Shown piece after piece: positions 1-8,383 of a DNA stretch of 64,000 bases; the stretch's first letter is position 1; each line of letters opens with the position of its first letter. Below the pieces are notes generated by a model. The model was not told the origin of the DNA and searched no databases. It saw only the letters and a program-made list of their open reading frames with translations. The DNA is from KBS50 sp042434095 (GTDB taxonomy: Bacteria > Actinomycetota > Actinomycetes > Mycobacteriales > Micromonosporaceae), in contig NZ_JBHLUE010000009.1 in assembly GCF_042434095.1 (NCBI RefSeq), positions 79,634 to 143,633 on the forward strand, read 5' to 3'. A program made the position numbers and the translations under genes.

Positions 1-261
1 GCGTGGGCGGCCGGAGACCGGCGGGCCGCCGCAGCGGCGGTCCCGGACGAGGTGGTGGACGCGCTGGTGCTGCACGGTTCGCCGGCCGCCTGCCGCGAGC
101 AGGTGCGGGCGTACGTCGAGGCCGGCGTCGGTACGCCGGTGCTGGCCCTGCTGCCCACCCCGGAGCTGGCCGGCGGCGGGGCGGCGGAGCTCGGCCGGGT
201 CATCGCCGCGCTCGCCCCCGGCGCTCCCGCTCCGGCCGCCCGGCCGGGAGGGGTGGGCTGA
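1..261 (+). CDS. LLM-class (F420/FMN-dependent) oxidoreductase, C-terminal part
   Basis: The reading frame is open from the first base and ends in TGA, so only about 86 C-terminal residues are visible. The stretch LHGSPAACREQV followed by YVEAGVGTPVLALLP resembles the closing part of luciferase-like monooxygenases, where a GTPEEC-type loop and a helix precede the last barrel strand. The stop overlaps the ATG of the following SDR gene (ATGA-type overlap), so the two are probably translationally coupled and may act on one substrate. The substrate and the choice of F420 or FMN cannot be read from this fragment. Confidence 0.6.
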   Translation, partial: AWAAGDRRAAAAAVPDEVVDALVLHGSPAACREQVRAYVEAGVGTPVLALLPTPELAGGGAAELGRVIAALAPGAPAPAARPGGVG

Positions 262-1076
262 TGCGGCCGGGCGGCAAGATCGTCGTGGTCACCGGCGGCG
301 CCGGCGGCATCGGGGCGGCCCTGGCCGGTCGGTTCGCCGCCGAGGGGGCCGAGGCGGTGCTGGTGGCCGACCTGGACGGCGCGGCCGCGACCGAGGTCGC
401 GGACCGGATCGGATCGGCGGCGACCGCGGCCGCGGTCGACGTCACCGACGAGGCGCAGGTGGCCGACCTGGTGGCCACGGCCGAACGCCGGTGGGGGCGG
501 ATCGACCTGTTCTGCGCCAACGCCGGCGTCACCTCCGGCGTCGGCCTGGACGCCCCGGCGCAGACGTGGCAGCGGACCTGGGCGGTGAACGTGCTCGCGC
601 ACGTGTACTCGGCCCGGGCCGTGCTGCCCGGCATGCTGGAGCGGGGCGAGGGCTACCTGCTGCACACCTGCTCGGCGGCCGGGCTGCTGACCGCGGTGGG
701 CGACGCCCCGTACAGCGTCACCAAGCACGCGGCCGTCGGCTTCGCCGAATGGCTGGCCGTCACCTACGGCGACCGCGGCATCCGGGTCAGCGCGCTGTGC
801 CCGCAGGGCGTGGACACCCCGATGCTCACCGACGGGCTGGCCGCCGGGCACGTCGGCGCCCGGGTCACCGCGGCCTCCGGCGCGGTGCTGGCGCCCGCCG
901 ACGTGGCCGCGGCCGTGCTGGACGGGCTGGCCGCGGAGCGGTTCCTCATCCTGCCCCACCCGGAGGTGGCCGAGTACGCGCGGCGCAAGGCGGCCGACCC
1001 GGACGGCTGGCTGGCGGCCATGCGCGGCCTGAGCCGGCGCTTCGACGGCGAGTCGGGCGCGGCGCAAACCGGCTGA
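261..1076 (+). CDS. SDR family NAD(P)-dependent oxidoreductase
   Basis: A 271-residue classical short-chain dehydrogenase/reductase. The Rossmann motif TGGAGGIG lies near residues 11-18, the NAG-type strand is CANAGV, and the catalytic Tyr-Lys pair is in YSVTK, with a serine (CSAAG) upstream as the third catalytic residue. The acidic residue after beta-2 (VADLDG) suggests NAD(H) preference. The ATG overlaps the stop of the upstream flavin-dependent oxidoreductase, so the two form an operon. The oxidoreductase type is secure; the substrate is unknown. Confidence 0.88.
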   Translation: MRPGGKIVVVTGGAGGIGAALAGRFAAEGAEAVLVADLDGAAATEVADRIGSAATAAAVDVTDEAQVADLVATAERRWGRIDLFCANAGVTSGVGLDAPAQTWQRTWAVNVLAHVYSARAVLPGMLERGEGYLLHTCSAAGLLTAVGDAPYSVTKHAAVGFAEWLAVTYGDRGIRVSALCPQGVDTPMLTDGLAAGHVGARVTAASGAVLAPADVAAAVLDGLAAERFLILPHPEVAEYARRKAADPDGWLAAMRGLSRRFDGESGAAQTG

Positions 1077-1153
1077 GCAGCCCCGCCTCCCGGCCAGCGC
1101 CGGCGGGCCTCCCGGTCCGTGTCGCGCGGCCTGCGCGCCAGCGCGTCGACGTG

Positions 1154-1189
1154 CGGGTGCGGCGCCGCTGCCAGGCGGCGCCGCACCCG
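1154..1189. terminator. Bidirectional hairpin terminator between convergent genes
   Basis: A perfect 15-bp inverted repeat (arms 1154-1168 and 1175-1189) encloses a 6-base loop TGCCAG. It lies between the SDR stop and the stop of the convergent amidase-fold gene. There is no long T run, which is usual for terminators in high-GC actinobacteria. Confidence 0.75.
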
Positions 1190-1203
1190 TCCGGGCGGTC
1201 GGC

Positions 1204-2268
1204 TCAGCAGGACTGGCGCATCCCGTGCGAGGGTCCGTTGCCCCAGCCGATGAGGTAGTCCCCCTGCGGCTGGCCGTTGTTGTCCTGGAAGTTGATGTCG
1301 GTGACGTTGGCGGCGCTGAACACCTTGTGCCAGCCCTCCAGCGGCTGCTCGTCGACCGAGGCGTAGTACTTGGTGGTCACGCCCGTGCTCGGGTTGCGCA
1401 CCCAGTAGCCGAAGACCACCTTCGCCGTGCCGTACCCGGCGGGCACGTAGAACCAGAAGTCGCACGTGGAACTCTTCGTCACGGGTGGGAACGTCACCCG
1501 GACGCAGGCGTGCGAGCCGTTGGAGTACGTGTAGTTCGTGGGCAGACCGTACAGGTCGGTGGCGCCGAAGTACTGCTGGGTGCCCGGGCAGTTGGTGGTG
1601 TTGTTCTCCAGCACGCTGACCGTGGCCGTCAGGTAGGAGGCCGCCTTGCGGTTGATGTGGATGATGTCGCGCATACCCGCGCTGCCGTAGGTCCCGTTGA
1701 GCTCGGCCGCGTTGTGCCCGTCGTACTGCGCCTCGCTTTCGGTGCCGGCCCGGACCACCAGCGTGGTGTGCACCCGGGTGGAGTCGTTGCGTTGATTGGG
1801 ATCGGTGGTGTTGTAGTAGAAGATGACGTCACCGGGGCGCGCTGCGGTGGGTGTGTTGCCGATCCACGTACCGAGGCCGGTGTCACGCAGGAAGTTGTAG
1901 AGGCCGGGAACTCCGCTGCTCCCCACGTTCCACAGGTGATAGACCCGGCCGTTGCTGGCGGTGTAGGTGGCGAATGCCGACTGGGGCGAGTTGGCGGACA
2001 GGCCGGGAATCAGGCCCTCGAAGGCCAGCGCCCGGGCGACGTACTCGGCGCACTGGAAGTTGGGCTGCCAGTCGCCCGCGCCGACGAACCCGTGGCTCGA
2101 CGAATCGAACCAGTCCCAGTTCCACGTCTTGTCGGCGTACTGCACGCTCGCGTTGTTGGGATCGGTGACGATGGTGGCGTGTGCCGGCGCGCCCACGACG
2201 AGCGAGGCGGCGATCGCGGCGAGTCCGGTGGCCATCGCGGCCACCATTCGCCACAGTGGTCCGTTCAT
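1204..2268 (-). CDS. Secreted amidase-domain (papain-like fold) protein
   Basis: 354 residues beginning with a Sec signal peptide: a hydrophobic core after MNGPLWRMVAAMATG and a likely cleavage after APAHA. The mature N-terminal half resembles the putative amidase / CHAP-like papain-fold family, with a candidate catalytic Cys in FQCAEYVARAL, a His in RVHTTLVV and an Asn/Asp-rich third position. The C-terminal ~130 residues form a cysteine-containing accessory domain that I do not recognise. The start at 2268 is chosen because GAAGGGGA lies 8 bases upstream and the signal peptide follows. It probably cleaves a cell-wall peptide or amide outside the cell. It is divergent from the XRE regulator gene. 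Confidence 0.7.
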   Translation of the reverse strand: MNGPLWRMVAAMATGLAAIAASLVVGAPAHATIVTDPNNASVQYADKTWNWDWFDSSSHGFVGAGDWQPNFQCAEYVARALAFEGLIPGLSANSPQSAFATYTASNGRVYHLWNVGSSGVPGLYNFLRDTGLGTWIGNTPTAARPGDVIFYYNTTDPNQRNDSTRVHTTLVVRAGTESEAQYDGHNAAELNGTYGSAGMRDIIHINRKAASYLTATVSVLENNTTNCPGTQQYFGATDLYGLPTNYTYSNGSHACVRVTFPPVTKSSTCDFWFYVPAGYGTAKVVFGYWVRNPSTGVTTKYYASVDEQPLEGWHKVFSAANVTDINFQDNNGQPQGDYLIGWGNGPSHGMRQSC

Positions 2269-2411
2269 AGTCGTATTCCCCTTCAGCCGATTGCCGATGC
2301 AATCAGGATCATTGATCATCGGTCTCGTGTGGACATGGGCGGTGTCAGCTGACAAACCCCTGTCAATGCGGGCAGCGGACCGGTATAACAAAGTCGGTCG
2401 ATGGAGGTGGG

Positions 2412-3116
2412 ATGGGTCGTCAGGAGGCTCCGCTCGACTCGGATCAGGGGGAGCCTCGGCAGTTCGCGGCCGCGCTGCGCCGCCTGCGGGCCGAGGCCGG
2501 TAACCCGAGCTACCGCGAGCTGGAAAGGCGTACCAACTACTCGCGGACCACGCTCGCCGAGGCGACCAAGGGACGAGGACTGCCGTCCCAGCCGGTGGCG
2601 CTGGCGCTGGCGGCGGCGCTCGGCGGCGACCCGGCCGAATGGCGGCACCGGTGGGACCTGGCCTGGAAGGCGCTGCACCAACAGCAGCCGGTGGCGGAGG
2701 TGGTCGCCCCGGCCCTGTCCCCCCAGCCGGTCGCCGACGGCGCAGATCCGGATGCCGCTGGCTGCCTCACGGACGCGGTGACCGCGCACGCCCGCAAGGT
2801 GTCCCTGCACGGGCGCCAGCGCCTGGTGGGGCAGATCGAGCTGCGCTGGTCTCCCGGCAGCCACGCCGCCTGGGCCCGCTTCGAGCCATACCGGTTCCTG
2901 GAGCATCTGGCCGGCAAACACGCCGTCGAGCTCGAGTTGGAGGTCTGCCGGGAATCAGACGGCGCGCGGACCACCTACCGGGACGAATTCATGTACGACA
3001 CGCACTGGTCGGATCTGCTCTGCACGTTCGGCAGCGTCTTCGTCGCCAGCGTGGTCGTCTACCTCGACGGTGTGCAGGCCGCCGTCGGCGCGACCGACCG
3101 GCGGGTCCTGGACTGA
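2412..3116 (+). CDS. XRE-type HTH protein with DUF2690-like domain
   Basis: 234 residues. Residues ~15-75 form a helix-turn-helix of the type found in actinobacterial XRE proteins (SYRELERRTNYSRTTLAEATKG). After a linker, residues ~118-165 resemble DUF2690 (a cysteine in DAAGCLTDAVT and the pattern VGQIELRWSPGSHAAWARF). The full family usually has more cysteines, so this copy is reduced. GGAGGTGGG immediately precedes the ATG, and TATAAC upstream could be the -10. Divergence from the secreted amidase-fold gene suggests a regulatory link, which is inference. Confidence 0.7.
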   Translation: MGRQEAPLDSDQGEPRQFAAALRRLRAEAGNPSYRELERRTNYSRTTLAEATKGRGLPSQPVALALAAALGGDPAEWRHRWDLAWKALHQQQPVAEVVAPALSPQPVADGADPDAAGCLTDAVTAHARKVSLHGRQRLVGQIELRWSPGSHAAWARFEPYRFLEHLAGKHAVELELEVCRESDGARTTYRDEFMYDTHWSDLLCTFGSVFVASVVVYLDGVQAAVGATDRRVLD

Positions 3117-3168
3117 TCGGGGGCGGCCGGGGGAGCGGTACCGTCACGAGCGGTGCTCGGGCGGCCGG

Positions 3169-3867
3169 TCACCCCCGGGCGGCGGAGGTGCACACGCACG
3201 CCTTGTTGCCGTCCTGGTCGGCGATGACCGTGAACGACGGCGCCTCACTGTCGTCCACGATGGTGCCGCCGGCGGCCACGGCCGCGGCGATGCGGTGCTC
3301 GGCCACCTCGGGGGCCACCCAGATGTCCAGGTGGAACCGCTGCCGCGGCGGCTCGTGCTCGTCGGTCTGCTGGAACCACAGGTTCGGCACCCGTCCCGTG
3401 GCGTCCCGGATATCGTCATCGATGCCTCCGCGGCCCAGAGCCTCGGCGTCTCCGGTCAGCAGGGCCGCCCACACCGGGGCGATCGTCGCGGCGTGCGCCG
3501 TGTCGAGGGCCAGCTCGATGTCGGTGATGCCGGCCGGATCGGCGACGATCCCCTGCTCGACCGCGATCCCGGTGATCCGCCGGGCGAGGTCGACGTCCCG
3601 CCGGGTCACCCACTCGACGGTGTGCTCGGCGCCCGCGCCGTCCCGGTAGACGGCGTCCCGGCTGATCAGCTTGAGGTCGACGTACCCGTCGCCGATCGTC
3701 ACCCGCGGGTGGTGGCCGGCCCGGTCGCCGGCCTCGCCCACCGCGGCCACGAACCGCGCGGCCGTGGTGAAGCCGGCGACCAGGTAGCGCGCGTGCAGCC
3801 CCTGGGCCAGCTTGCGCCAGTCGGTCAGGTCGGCGTCGGCGATCTGCTCGCCCGTCAGCATGTCCAT
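3169..3867 (-). CDS. Pterin-4a-carbinolamine dehydratase-like protein fused to a VOC domain
   Basis: 232 residues with two domains. Residues 1-100 match the 4a-hydroxytetrahydrobiopterin dehydratase fold (WRKLAQGLHARYLVAGFTTAARFVAAVGEAGDRAGHHPRVTIG, shown here in abbreviated sense as the W..L..R.F.F..A..F...VG..A....HHP pattern), including the paired histidines. Residues 110-232 form a VOC/glyoxalase-like half with RFHLDIWVA and a closing VIADQDGNKACVC. The VOC part lacks an obvious full metal-ligand set. The start has a TACCGT hexamer six bases upstream and no ribosome binding site, which suggests a leaderless message. A role in pterin recycling is possible for the first domain; the fusion's role is unknown. 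Confidence 0.72.
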   Translation of the reverse strand: MDMLTGEQIADADLTDWRKLAQGLHARYLVAGFTTAARFVAAVGEAGDRAGHHPRVTIGDGYVDLKLISRDAVYRDGAGAEHTVEWVTRRDVDLARRITGIAVEQGIVADPAGITDIELALDTAHAATIAPVWAALLTGDAEALGRGGIDDDIRDATGRVPNLWFQQTDEHEPPRQRFHLDIWVAPEVAEHRIAAAVAAGGTIVDDSEAPSFTVIADQDGNKACVCTSAARG

Positions 3868-3915
3868 GCGCGGACGGTAACCGGGGTTCCGGACGATCGG
3901 CGTCCGCTGGGCTGA

Positions 3916-4344
3916 CTAGGCGCCGGGCCGGTCGGCGCGCGCGAGGCTCGCGCGGGCCTCCATCAGGGGGAGCGGGTTGATGTAGTCGCGGTACGACCGG
4001 ACCTGGCCCTCGCGCACCCGGAACACCGCGATCACGGTCTGCCGGAACGGCGCACCGGTCGCCACGAGGGTGCCGAGCGCGTCGTACTCCACGATGACGA
4101 CCTCGGGGTCGGCGGTCTCGTGCAGCACGAGGTCGCGGTATTCGGTGAACCGTACGAAGTTGCCGGCCTGGCTCAGGTGCCGGTGGATCTCGGCGCGGCC
4201 CTGCAGCCGGCCGGGCACGCCGGGCGGCCGGTAGGGCCACTCGATGCATCCGTCGGGCGCCATCAGCGCCACGACCGTCTCGACGTCCATCTCCCGGCCG
4301 GCCCGCAGCATCTGCTCGACGACCTCGCGCGATGTGGCGCTCAT
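3916..4344 (-). CDS. SnoaL/PhzA-type NTF2-fold protein
   Basis: 142 residues of the NTF2-like superfamily: an N-terminal helix (REVVEQMLRAGREMDVETVVALMAPDG, a helix followed by the 'APDG..EWPY' strand), a central LQGRAEIHRHL helix and C-terminal beta strands ending RSYRDYINP. Members are small cyclases, isomerases or ligand-binding proteins, and no catalytic residue can be assigned here. AAAGGA lies upstream of the ATG. It is divergent from a TetR gene, and three operator-like dyads lie between them, so it is the likely target of that regulator. Confidence 0.72.
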   Translation of the reverse strand: MSATSREVVEQMLRAGREMDVETVVALMAPDGCIEWPYRPPGVPGRLQGRAEIHRHLSQAGNFVRFTEYRDLVLHETADPEVVIVEYDALGTLVATGAPFRQTVIAVFRVREGQVRSYRDYINPLPLMEARASLARADRPGA

Positions 4345-4356
4345 GGGTGTCCTTTC

Positions 4357-4420
4357 GTTGAACGCACGTTGATTGAACGACCGTAGAATGAATGGGCGGC
4401 TCGGTCAACGCCCGTAGAAT
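4357..4420. promoter_or_regulatory. Three tandem operator-like dyads between SnoaL-like and tetR genes
   Basis: Three 18-bp sites, 4357-4374, 4372-4389 and 4403-4420, share the pattern nnTnnACGnnCGTnnAnn. The middle one has perfect outer arms as well (ATT...AAT). The third contains TAGAAT (4415-4420), which lies six bases before the tetR GTG and is probably its -10 element, so binding there would block tetR transcription. Site centres are 15 and 31 bp apart. The assignment to the adjacent TetR protein is inferred from position. Confidence 0.6.
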
Positions 4421-4426
4421 GCACAG

Positions 4427-5080
4427 GTGAGCGATCCCAACCCTCGGCCGAGCCGGGCGCAGCAGCGCCGGCGGACCGAGCGGAACATCCTCGCCGCGGC
4501 CCGGCAGCTGTTCGCCGAGCTCGGGTACGACCGCACCACGATCCGGGCGGTGGGCCGGGCGGCCGGGGTCGACGCCGGCCTGGTCATGCACTACTTCGGC
4601 TCGAAGGATGAGCTCTTCTCCCGGGCCACCGAGCCGCCCGTCGCGGACCCGGCCGCCGCCGGTATCCCGCCCGACGAGACGCCCGTGGGGCCGCCGGCCG
4701 GTGCAGGGCAGGCGGCCGAGGCGTTGCTCGCCTCGCTGGCCGGCCGGCTGGACGGCGAACCGGTGGCCTCGCTGGCCGTCCTGCGGTCCATGCTCACCAA
4801 CCCCGAGGCCGCCGACCGCTACCGGGCGTTGGCCGAGTCGCAGCTCAGCCAGATCACCGCCGGCATCCCCACCGGCGACGCCGAGCTGCGGGCCAGCCTG
4901 CTCGGCGCAATCGTGCATGGTGTGATCATCGAGCGCTACCTGCTTCGCCTCGGCCGGCTCGCGGACGCCTCGCCGGAGCAGATCATCGACCTGCTCCGCC
5001 CGTGCTTCCGGCTGCTCACCACGGCCGAGGCGCCGGCCCCGACCCATCCGCCCGCCCCCCACGACGGGCCGGGCGCCTGA
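4427..5080 (+). CDS. TetR family transcriptional regulator
   Basis: 217 residues. The N-terminal HTH (residues ~14-60) has the TetR pattern ILAAARQLFAELGYDRTTI...AGVDAGLVMHYFGSKDELF, and a divergent C-terminal helical ligand-binding domain follows. The GTG start is set by TAGAAT ending six bases upstream, with no ribosome binding site. The gene is divergent from a SnoaL-like gene across three shared dyads, so autoregulation plus control of that neighbour is likely. The ligand is unknown. Confidence 0.88.
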   Translation: MSDPNPRPSRAQQRRRTERNILAAARQLFAELGYDRTTIRAVGRAAGVDAGLVMHYFGSKDELFSRATEPPVADPAAAGIPPDETPVGPPAGAGQAAEALLASLAGRLDGEPVASLAVLRSMLTNPEAADRYRALAESQLSQITAGIPTGDAELRASLLGAIVHGVIIERYLLRLGRLADASPEQIIDLLRPCFRLLTTAEAPAPTHPPAPHDGPGA

Positions 5081-5104
5081 TCCGAGGCGGCCGGCGCTTG
5101 TTCC

Positions 5105-5128
5105 TGACGCGGCGTCATGTCCCATAGT
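5105..5128 (+). promoter_or_regulatory. MerR-type dyad and leaderless promoter
   Basis: A 13-bp perfect palindrome TGACGCGGCGTCA (5105-5117) lies just before CATAGT (5123-5128), a plausible -10 ending seven bases from the GTG of the MerR-fusion gene. MerR proteins bind such dyads within their own promoters, so this is probably the autoregulatory site. Confidence 0.5.
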
Positions 5129-5135
5129 CGGTGCC

Positions 5136-6251
5136 GTGGCAGACCACCTGACCGTGGGGCGCGTGGCGGAGCTGGCCGGAGTGAGCGTCCGCACCCTGCA
5201 CCACTATGACCAGATCGGCCTGCTGACGCCGTCCACGCGGACCATCGGCGGGCGGCGGGCCTACTCGGCGGCCGACGTGGAGCGGCTCCGGGAGGTGCTC
5301 GCGTACCGGCGGCTCGGCTTCGGCCTGCGGGAGATCGCGGAGCTGGTCGACGACCCGGCCACCGACGCGGTCGCGCGACTGTGCCGGCTGCGCGGCCTGT
5401 TGATGGATCAGCGCGACCGGGCCGCCGCCATGGTGACGGCCATCGACCGGGAACTGGAGGCACGGGCAATGGGAATCAGGACGACGCCGGAGGAGCAGTT
5501 GAGGGTGTTCGGGGCGCGGCTGTACGACAACATCGGCTCGGCCTACCCGGCGACGCGCCGCACCGAGCCACGGATCGCCGCGCGCATCTGGGACGCGCTG
5601 GGGGACGCCCGTACGGTGCTGAACGTCGGCGCCGGGACCGGCTCCTACGAACCGCCCGACCGCGACGTCACCGCGGTGGAACCGTCGGCGGTGATGCGGG
5701 CGCAGCGTCCGGCCGGCGCGGCGCCCTGCGTGGCCGCCGCCGCGCAGAGCCTGCCGTTCGCCGACCAGTCCTTCGACGCGGCCATGGCGGTCAGCACCGT
5801 CCACCACTGGCCGGACCCGGTGGCCGGGCTCCGGGAGATGCGCCGGGTGGCCCGCCGGGTGGTGGTGTTCACGTACGACGCCGACGACACCGGCTGGCGG
5901 CAGCGGTTCTGGCTCACCCGCGACTACCTGCCGGAGTTCGCCGACCTGCTGGTCGGTTGGCCGTCGCTGGCCGACCTGACCCGGGCGGTCGGCGGACGGG
6001 CGGAGCCGGTGCTGGTCCCATGGGACTGCGCCGACGGCTTCTTCGAGGCGTACTGGCGCCGGCCGGAGGCGTACCTGGACGAGCGCGTGCGCCGGGCGGT
6101 GTCGGTCTGGACCCGGGTCGGGCCGCGGGCCGAGCGGCGGGCCGTGAGCACCCTCCGGGAGGACCTGGCCACCGGCCGGTGGGCGGAGCGCAATCGCGAC
6201 CTGATGGCGCTCGACGCGGCGGAACTCGGCCTGCGCCTGATCGTGGCGTGA
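5136..6251 (+). CDS. MerR-type HTH fused to a class I SAM methyltransferase
   Basis: 371 residues in one frame. Residues 1-75 are a MerR DNA-binding domain (VGRVAELAGVSVRTLHHYDQ, then IGLLTPSTRT..GRRAYS), followed by a dimerisation helix to about residue 115. From about residue 125 there is a class I methyltransferase with VLNVGAGTGSYE near residue 160, an acidic AVEPS loop and LPFADQSFDAAMAVSTVHHW. MerR proteins normally carry a short effector-binding tail, so an enzymatic domain in that place is unusual and suggests a sensor that modifies or binds a small molecule using SAM. No sign of a frameshift joins the halves. Confidence 0.82.
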   Translation: MADHLTVGRVAELAGVSVRTLHHYDQIGLLTPSTRTIGGRRAYSAADVERLREVLAYRRLGFGLREIAELVDDPATDAVARLCRLRGLLMDQRDRAAAMVTAIDRELEARAMGIRTTPEEQLRVFGARLYDNIGSAYPATRRTEPRIAARIWDALGDARTVLNVGAGTGSYEPPDRDVTAVEPSAVMRAQRPAGAAPCVAAAAQSLPFADQSFDAAMAVSTVHHWPDPVAGLREMRRVARRVVVFTYDADDTGWRQRFWLTRDYLPEFADLLVGWPSLADLTRAVGGRAEPVLVPWDCADGFFEAYWRRPEAYLDERVRRAVSVWTRVGPRAERRAVSTLREDLATGRWAERNRDLMALDAAELGLRLIVA

Positions 6252-6355
6252 GCCGGGAACCGGCCCCGGCCGCCGGCCGCCTGGGCGGTCGTCACGGTGT
6301 CGGCAGATCGCGCCTTCGGGGTCGGGGACCCCCGGTGAGGTGAAACACTGCCGAA

Positions 6356-7645
6356 GTGGGACGAATAGGCGCGTCCGGGCTGATCAACTGGGGGGGCCCG
6401 GGCACCCGGGTCACCCGGTTGGAACTCTTCTACGATCTGATCTTCGTCTTCGCCTTCCTCAACGTCACGAGCGTCACCGGCAGCAACCTGCGGATGCGGG
6501 GGCTGCTGGAGGCGCTGCTCGTGTTGGCTCTGCTGTGGTGGTGCTGGACGGGATTCGTCACCATAGGTAATTCCGTGCGTGCCGACTCGGGCGTCATGCC
6601 GATCATCGGGTTCTGCCTGGTAGCCGCGATCTTCGTGCTGGCGCTGAGTGCGGCCGGGGCCTTCCATGACATTCCGGGCGGCCTCTACGGCCCATGGCTG
6701 TTCGCCGTGGCATACCTGATCACCTGGCTCCTGAAGACGGCGACGATGTGGACCGTTGCGATGCTGGAACACACGCCTGTGCTCCCCACCCTGCTGCTCA
6801 TCGGACCGGCCCTGATCAGCGCGGCAATCGTCCTGCTGGCCGCGGCGGTTCCGCAGCGGGTCGCACCGGAGGGCGTGGCGCAGAACGTCCGGCTCGGGTT
6901 GTGGGTCATCGCACTGCTTTTCGAATACCTGGGCGGCCTGCTGGTGGGCCGGACGGGGTGGTACCTGCGCTCGGCGGGCCATGCGGCCGAACGGCACGCG
7001 TTGATCGTGCTGGTGGCGCTGGGCGAGTCGGTGATCGCACTGGGTGTCGGCGCCAGCGCCCGGCCCGGCCAGCCGTTGACCCTGCCGATCGTCTTCGCGG
7101 CGGTCCTGGGCGTGGGTGTCATCGCCGGCCTCTGGTGGCTGTACTTCGACTGGATCCCCCTCGCCGTGGAGCAGAAGCTGCACGGGATCCGCGGCCCGGA
7201 GCGGTTGCCGGTCGCGCGGGACATCTACAGCTACCTGCACCTGCCGCTGGTCGTTGGAATCATCCTGTTCGCCCTCGGCCTCAATCAGGTGCTGGCGGTC
7301 GTGTCGCCCGCGCGTGGTGGGGCCGACGGCGCGCTGGGACCAGCCACCCTCTACGGTGGCGTGAGTCTCTTCCTGCTCGCCCTGGCGGCGATCGAGCTAC
7401 GCGGGCTCCGCCGCCTCGACCGGGTGTTGCTGGCCGCCGCCGTGCTCGTCGTAGCCCTGATACCGGCGGCGTACCGGCTTTCGGCGCTGGCCGCGCTGGC
7501 GCTGCTGGCCGGCGTGGTCGTGGCCGTCGTACTGGTCCAGCTGTGGGCGACGTGGACGCTGCGCGGGACGGTCCGCGCGGTCGCGGTCGATGAGCAGACC
7601 GCGATGGAGGCCGAGGCGAACCGATGGCGAGCCCAGCACCTGTGA
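6356..7645 (+). CDS. Low temperature requirement protein A (LtrA) family membrane protein
   Basis: 429 residues with about eleven hydrophobic segments. The N-terminal signature VTRLELFYDLIFVFAF is the hallmark of the LtrA family, and a second conserved region, ERHALIVLVALGESVIALGVG, lies in the middle. The protein is an integral membrane protein; the family is named from a Listeria cold-growth phenotype and has no established biochemical activity. The GTG start has only a distant GAGGTGA upstream. It stands alone between unrelated genes. Confidence 0.85.
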   Translation: MGRIGASGLINWGGPGTRVTRLELFYDLIFVFAFLNVTSVTGSNLRMRGLLEALLVLALLWWCWTGFVTIGNSVRADSGVMPIIGFCLVAAIFVLALSAAGAFHDIPGGLYGPWLFAVAYLITWLLKTATMWTVAMLEHTPVLPTLLLIGPALISAAIVLLAAAVPQRVAPEGVAQNVRLGLWVIALLFEYLGGLLVGRTGWYLRSAGHAAERHALIVLVALGESVIALGVGASARPGQPLTLPIVFAAVLGVGVIAGLWWLYFDWIPLAVEQKLHGIRGPERLPVARDIYSYLHLPLVVGIILFALGLNQVLAVVSPARGGADGALGPATLYGGVSLFLLALAAIELRGLRRLDRVLLAAAVLVVALIPAAYRLSALAALALLAGVVVAVVLVQLWATWTLRGTVRAVAVDEQTAMEAEANRWRAQHL

Positions 7646-7661
7646 TCCGTGCCGGCGGCCC

Positions 7662-8342
7662 TCACCGGGGTTGAGCGGGGCGACCGGGCGGCCCCGGTGG
7701 GGCGATCCGCGCCGCGCTCTCGTACGCCGCCGCCCGCGCCAGCACCTCGGCGGTCACCCGGGCCGGGTGGCCGCTGTCGTACGGTGGTTGCGGGTCGTAC
7801 TCCATCCAGAGCTGGACGGCCTGGGCCGTCGTCGCGTCGGTGAGCAGCTCGACCAGCCGCAACGCCATGTCGATGCCGCTGGAGACCCCCGCGGCGGTGA
7901 TGATCCGCGCAGCCGGCTCCTCGACGACCCGTTGGTCCGTCGGGTGGGCGCCGAAGCGGGTCAGCTCCTGCGCCGCCCGGTAGTGGCTGGTGGCCCGGCG
8001 CCCGGTCAGCAGCCCGGCCGCCGCCAGCAGGATCGAGCCGGAGCAGACCGAGGTGGTCCACCTCGTGGTCTCGTGGATCCGCCCGATCCAGCGGGGCAAC
8101 GGCCCGGCGAGCGCCTGGATGGTTCCGGGTCCGCCCGGGACCACCAGGACGTCCGCCGCCTCGACCTCGGCCAGCGTCGAGTCGGCCATCAGCGCGGCCG
8201 TCCCGCAGTCGTCGCGGACCGGACCGGTCCGCTCGGTGGCCAGCACCACGTCGATGCCGGGGGCCAGCGCCAGCGGCTGGTAGGCGCCGATGACGTCCAG
8301 CGCGGTGAAACGCTCGTAGAGCGGGATGACGACACGGGTCAT
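7662..8342 (-). CDS. DJ-1/PfpI family protein
   Basis: 226 residues of the DJ-1/PfpI (class I glutamine amidotransferase-like) fold. The nucleophile elbow is TSVCSGSILLAAAGLL with the Cys near residue 105, preceded by the VLVVPGGPGT strand-turn and followed by GLLTGRRATSHY. A start at 8342 is supported by GGAGGGAC upstream. Related proteins include isonitrile hydratases and deglycase-like enzymes; the activity of this one is not determined. It lies directly downstream of a GlxA-type regulator that contains the same fold, suggesting a regulator-enzyme pair. Confidence 0.82.
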   Translation of the reverse strand: MTRVVIPLYERFTALDVIGAYQPLALAPGIDVVLATERTGPVRDDCGTAALMADSTLAEVEAADVLVVPGGPGTIQALAGPLPRWIGRIHETTRWTTSVCSGSILLAAAGLLTGRRATSHYRAAQELTRFGAHPTDQRVVEEPAARIITAAGVSSGIDMALRLVELLTDATTAQAVQLWMEYDPQPPYDSGHPARVTAEVLARAAAYESAARIAPPGPPGRPAQPR

Positions 8343-8383
8343 CGGTACGTCCCTCCGGTCGGGGTCCGCGGATGGCGCCGCGG

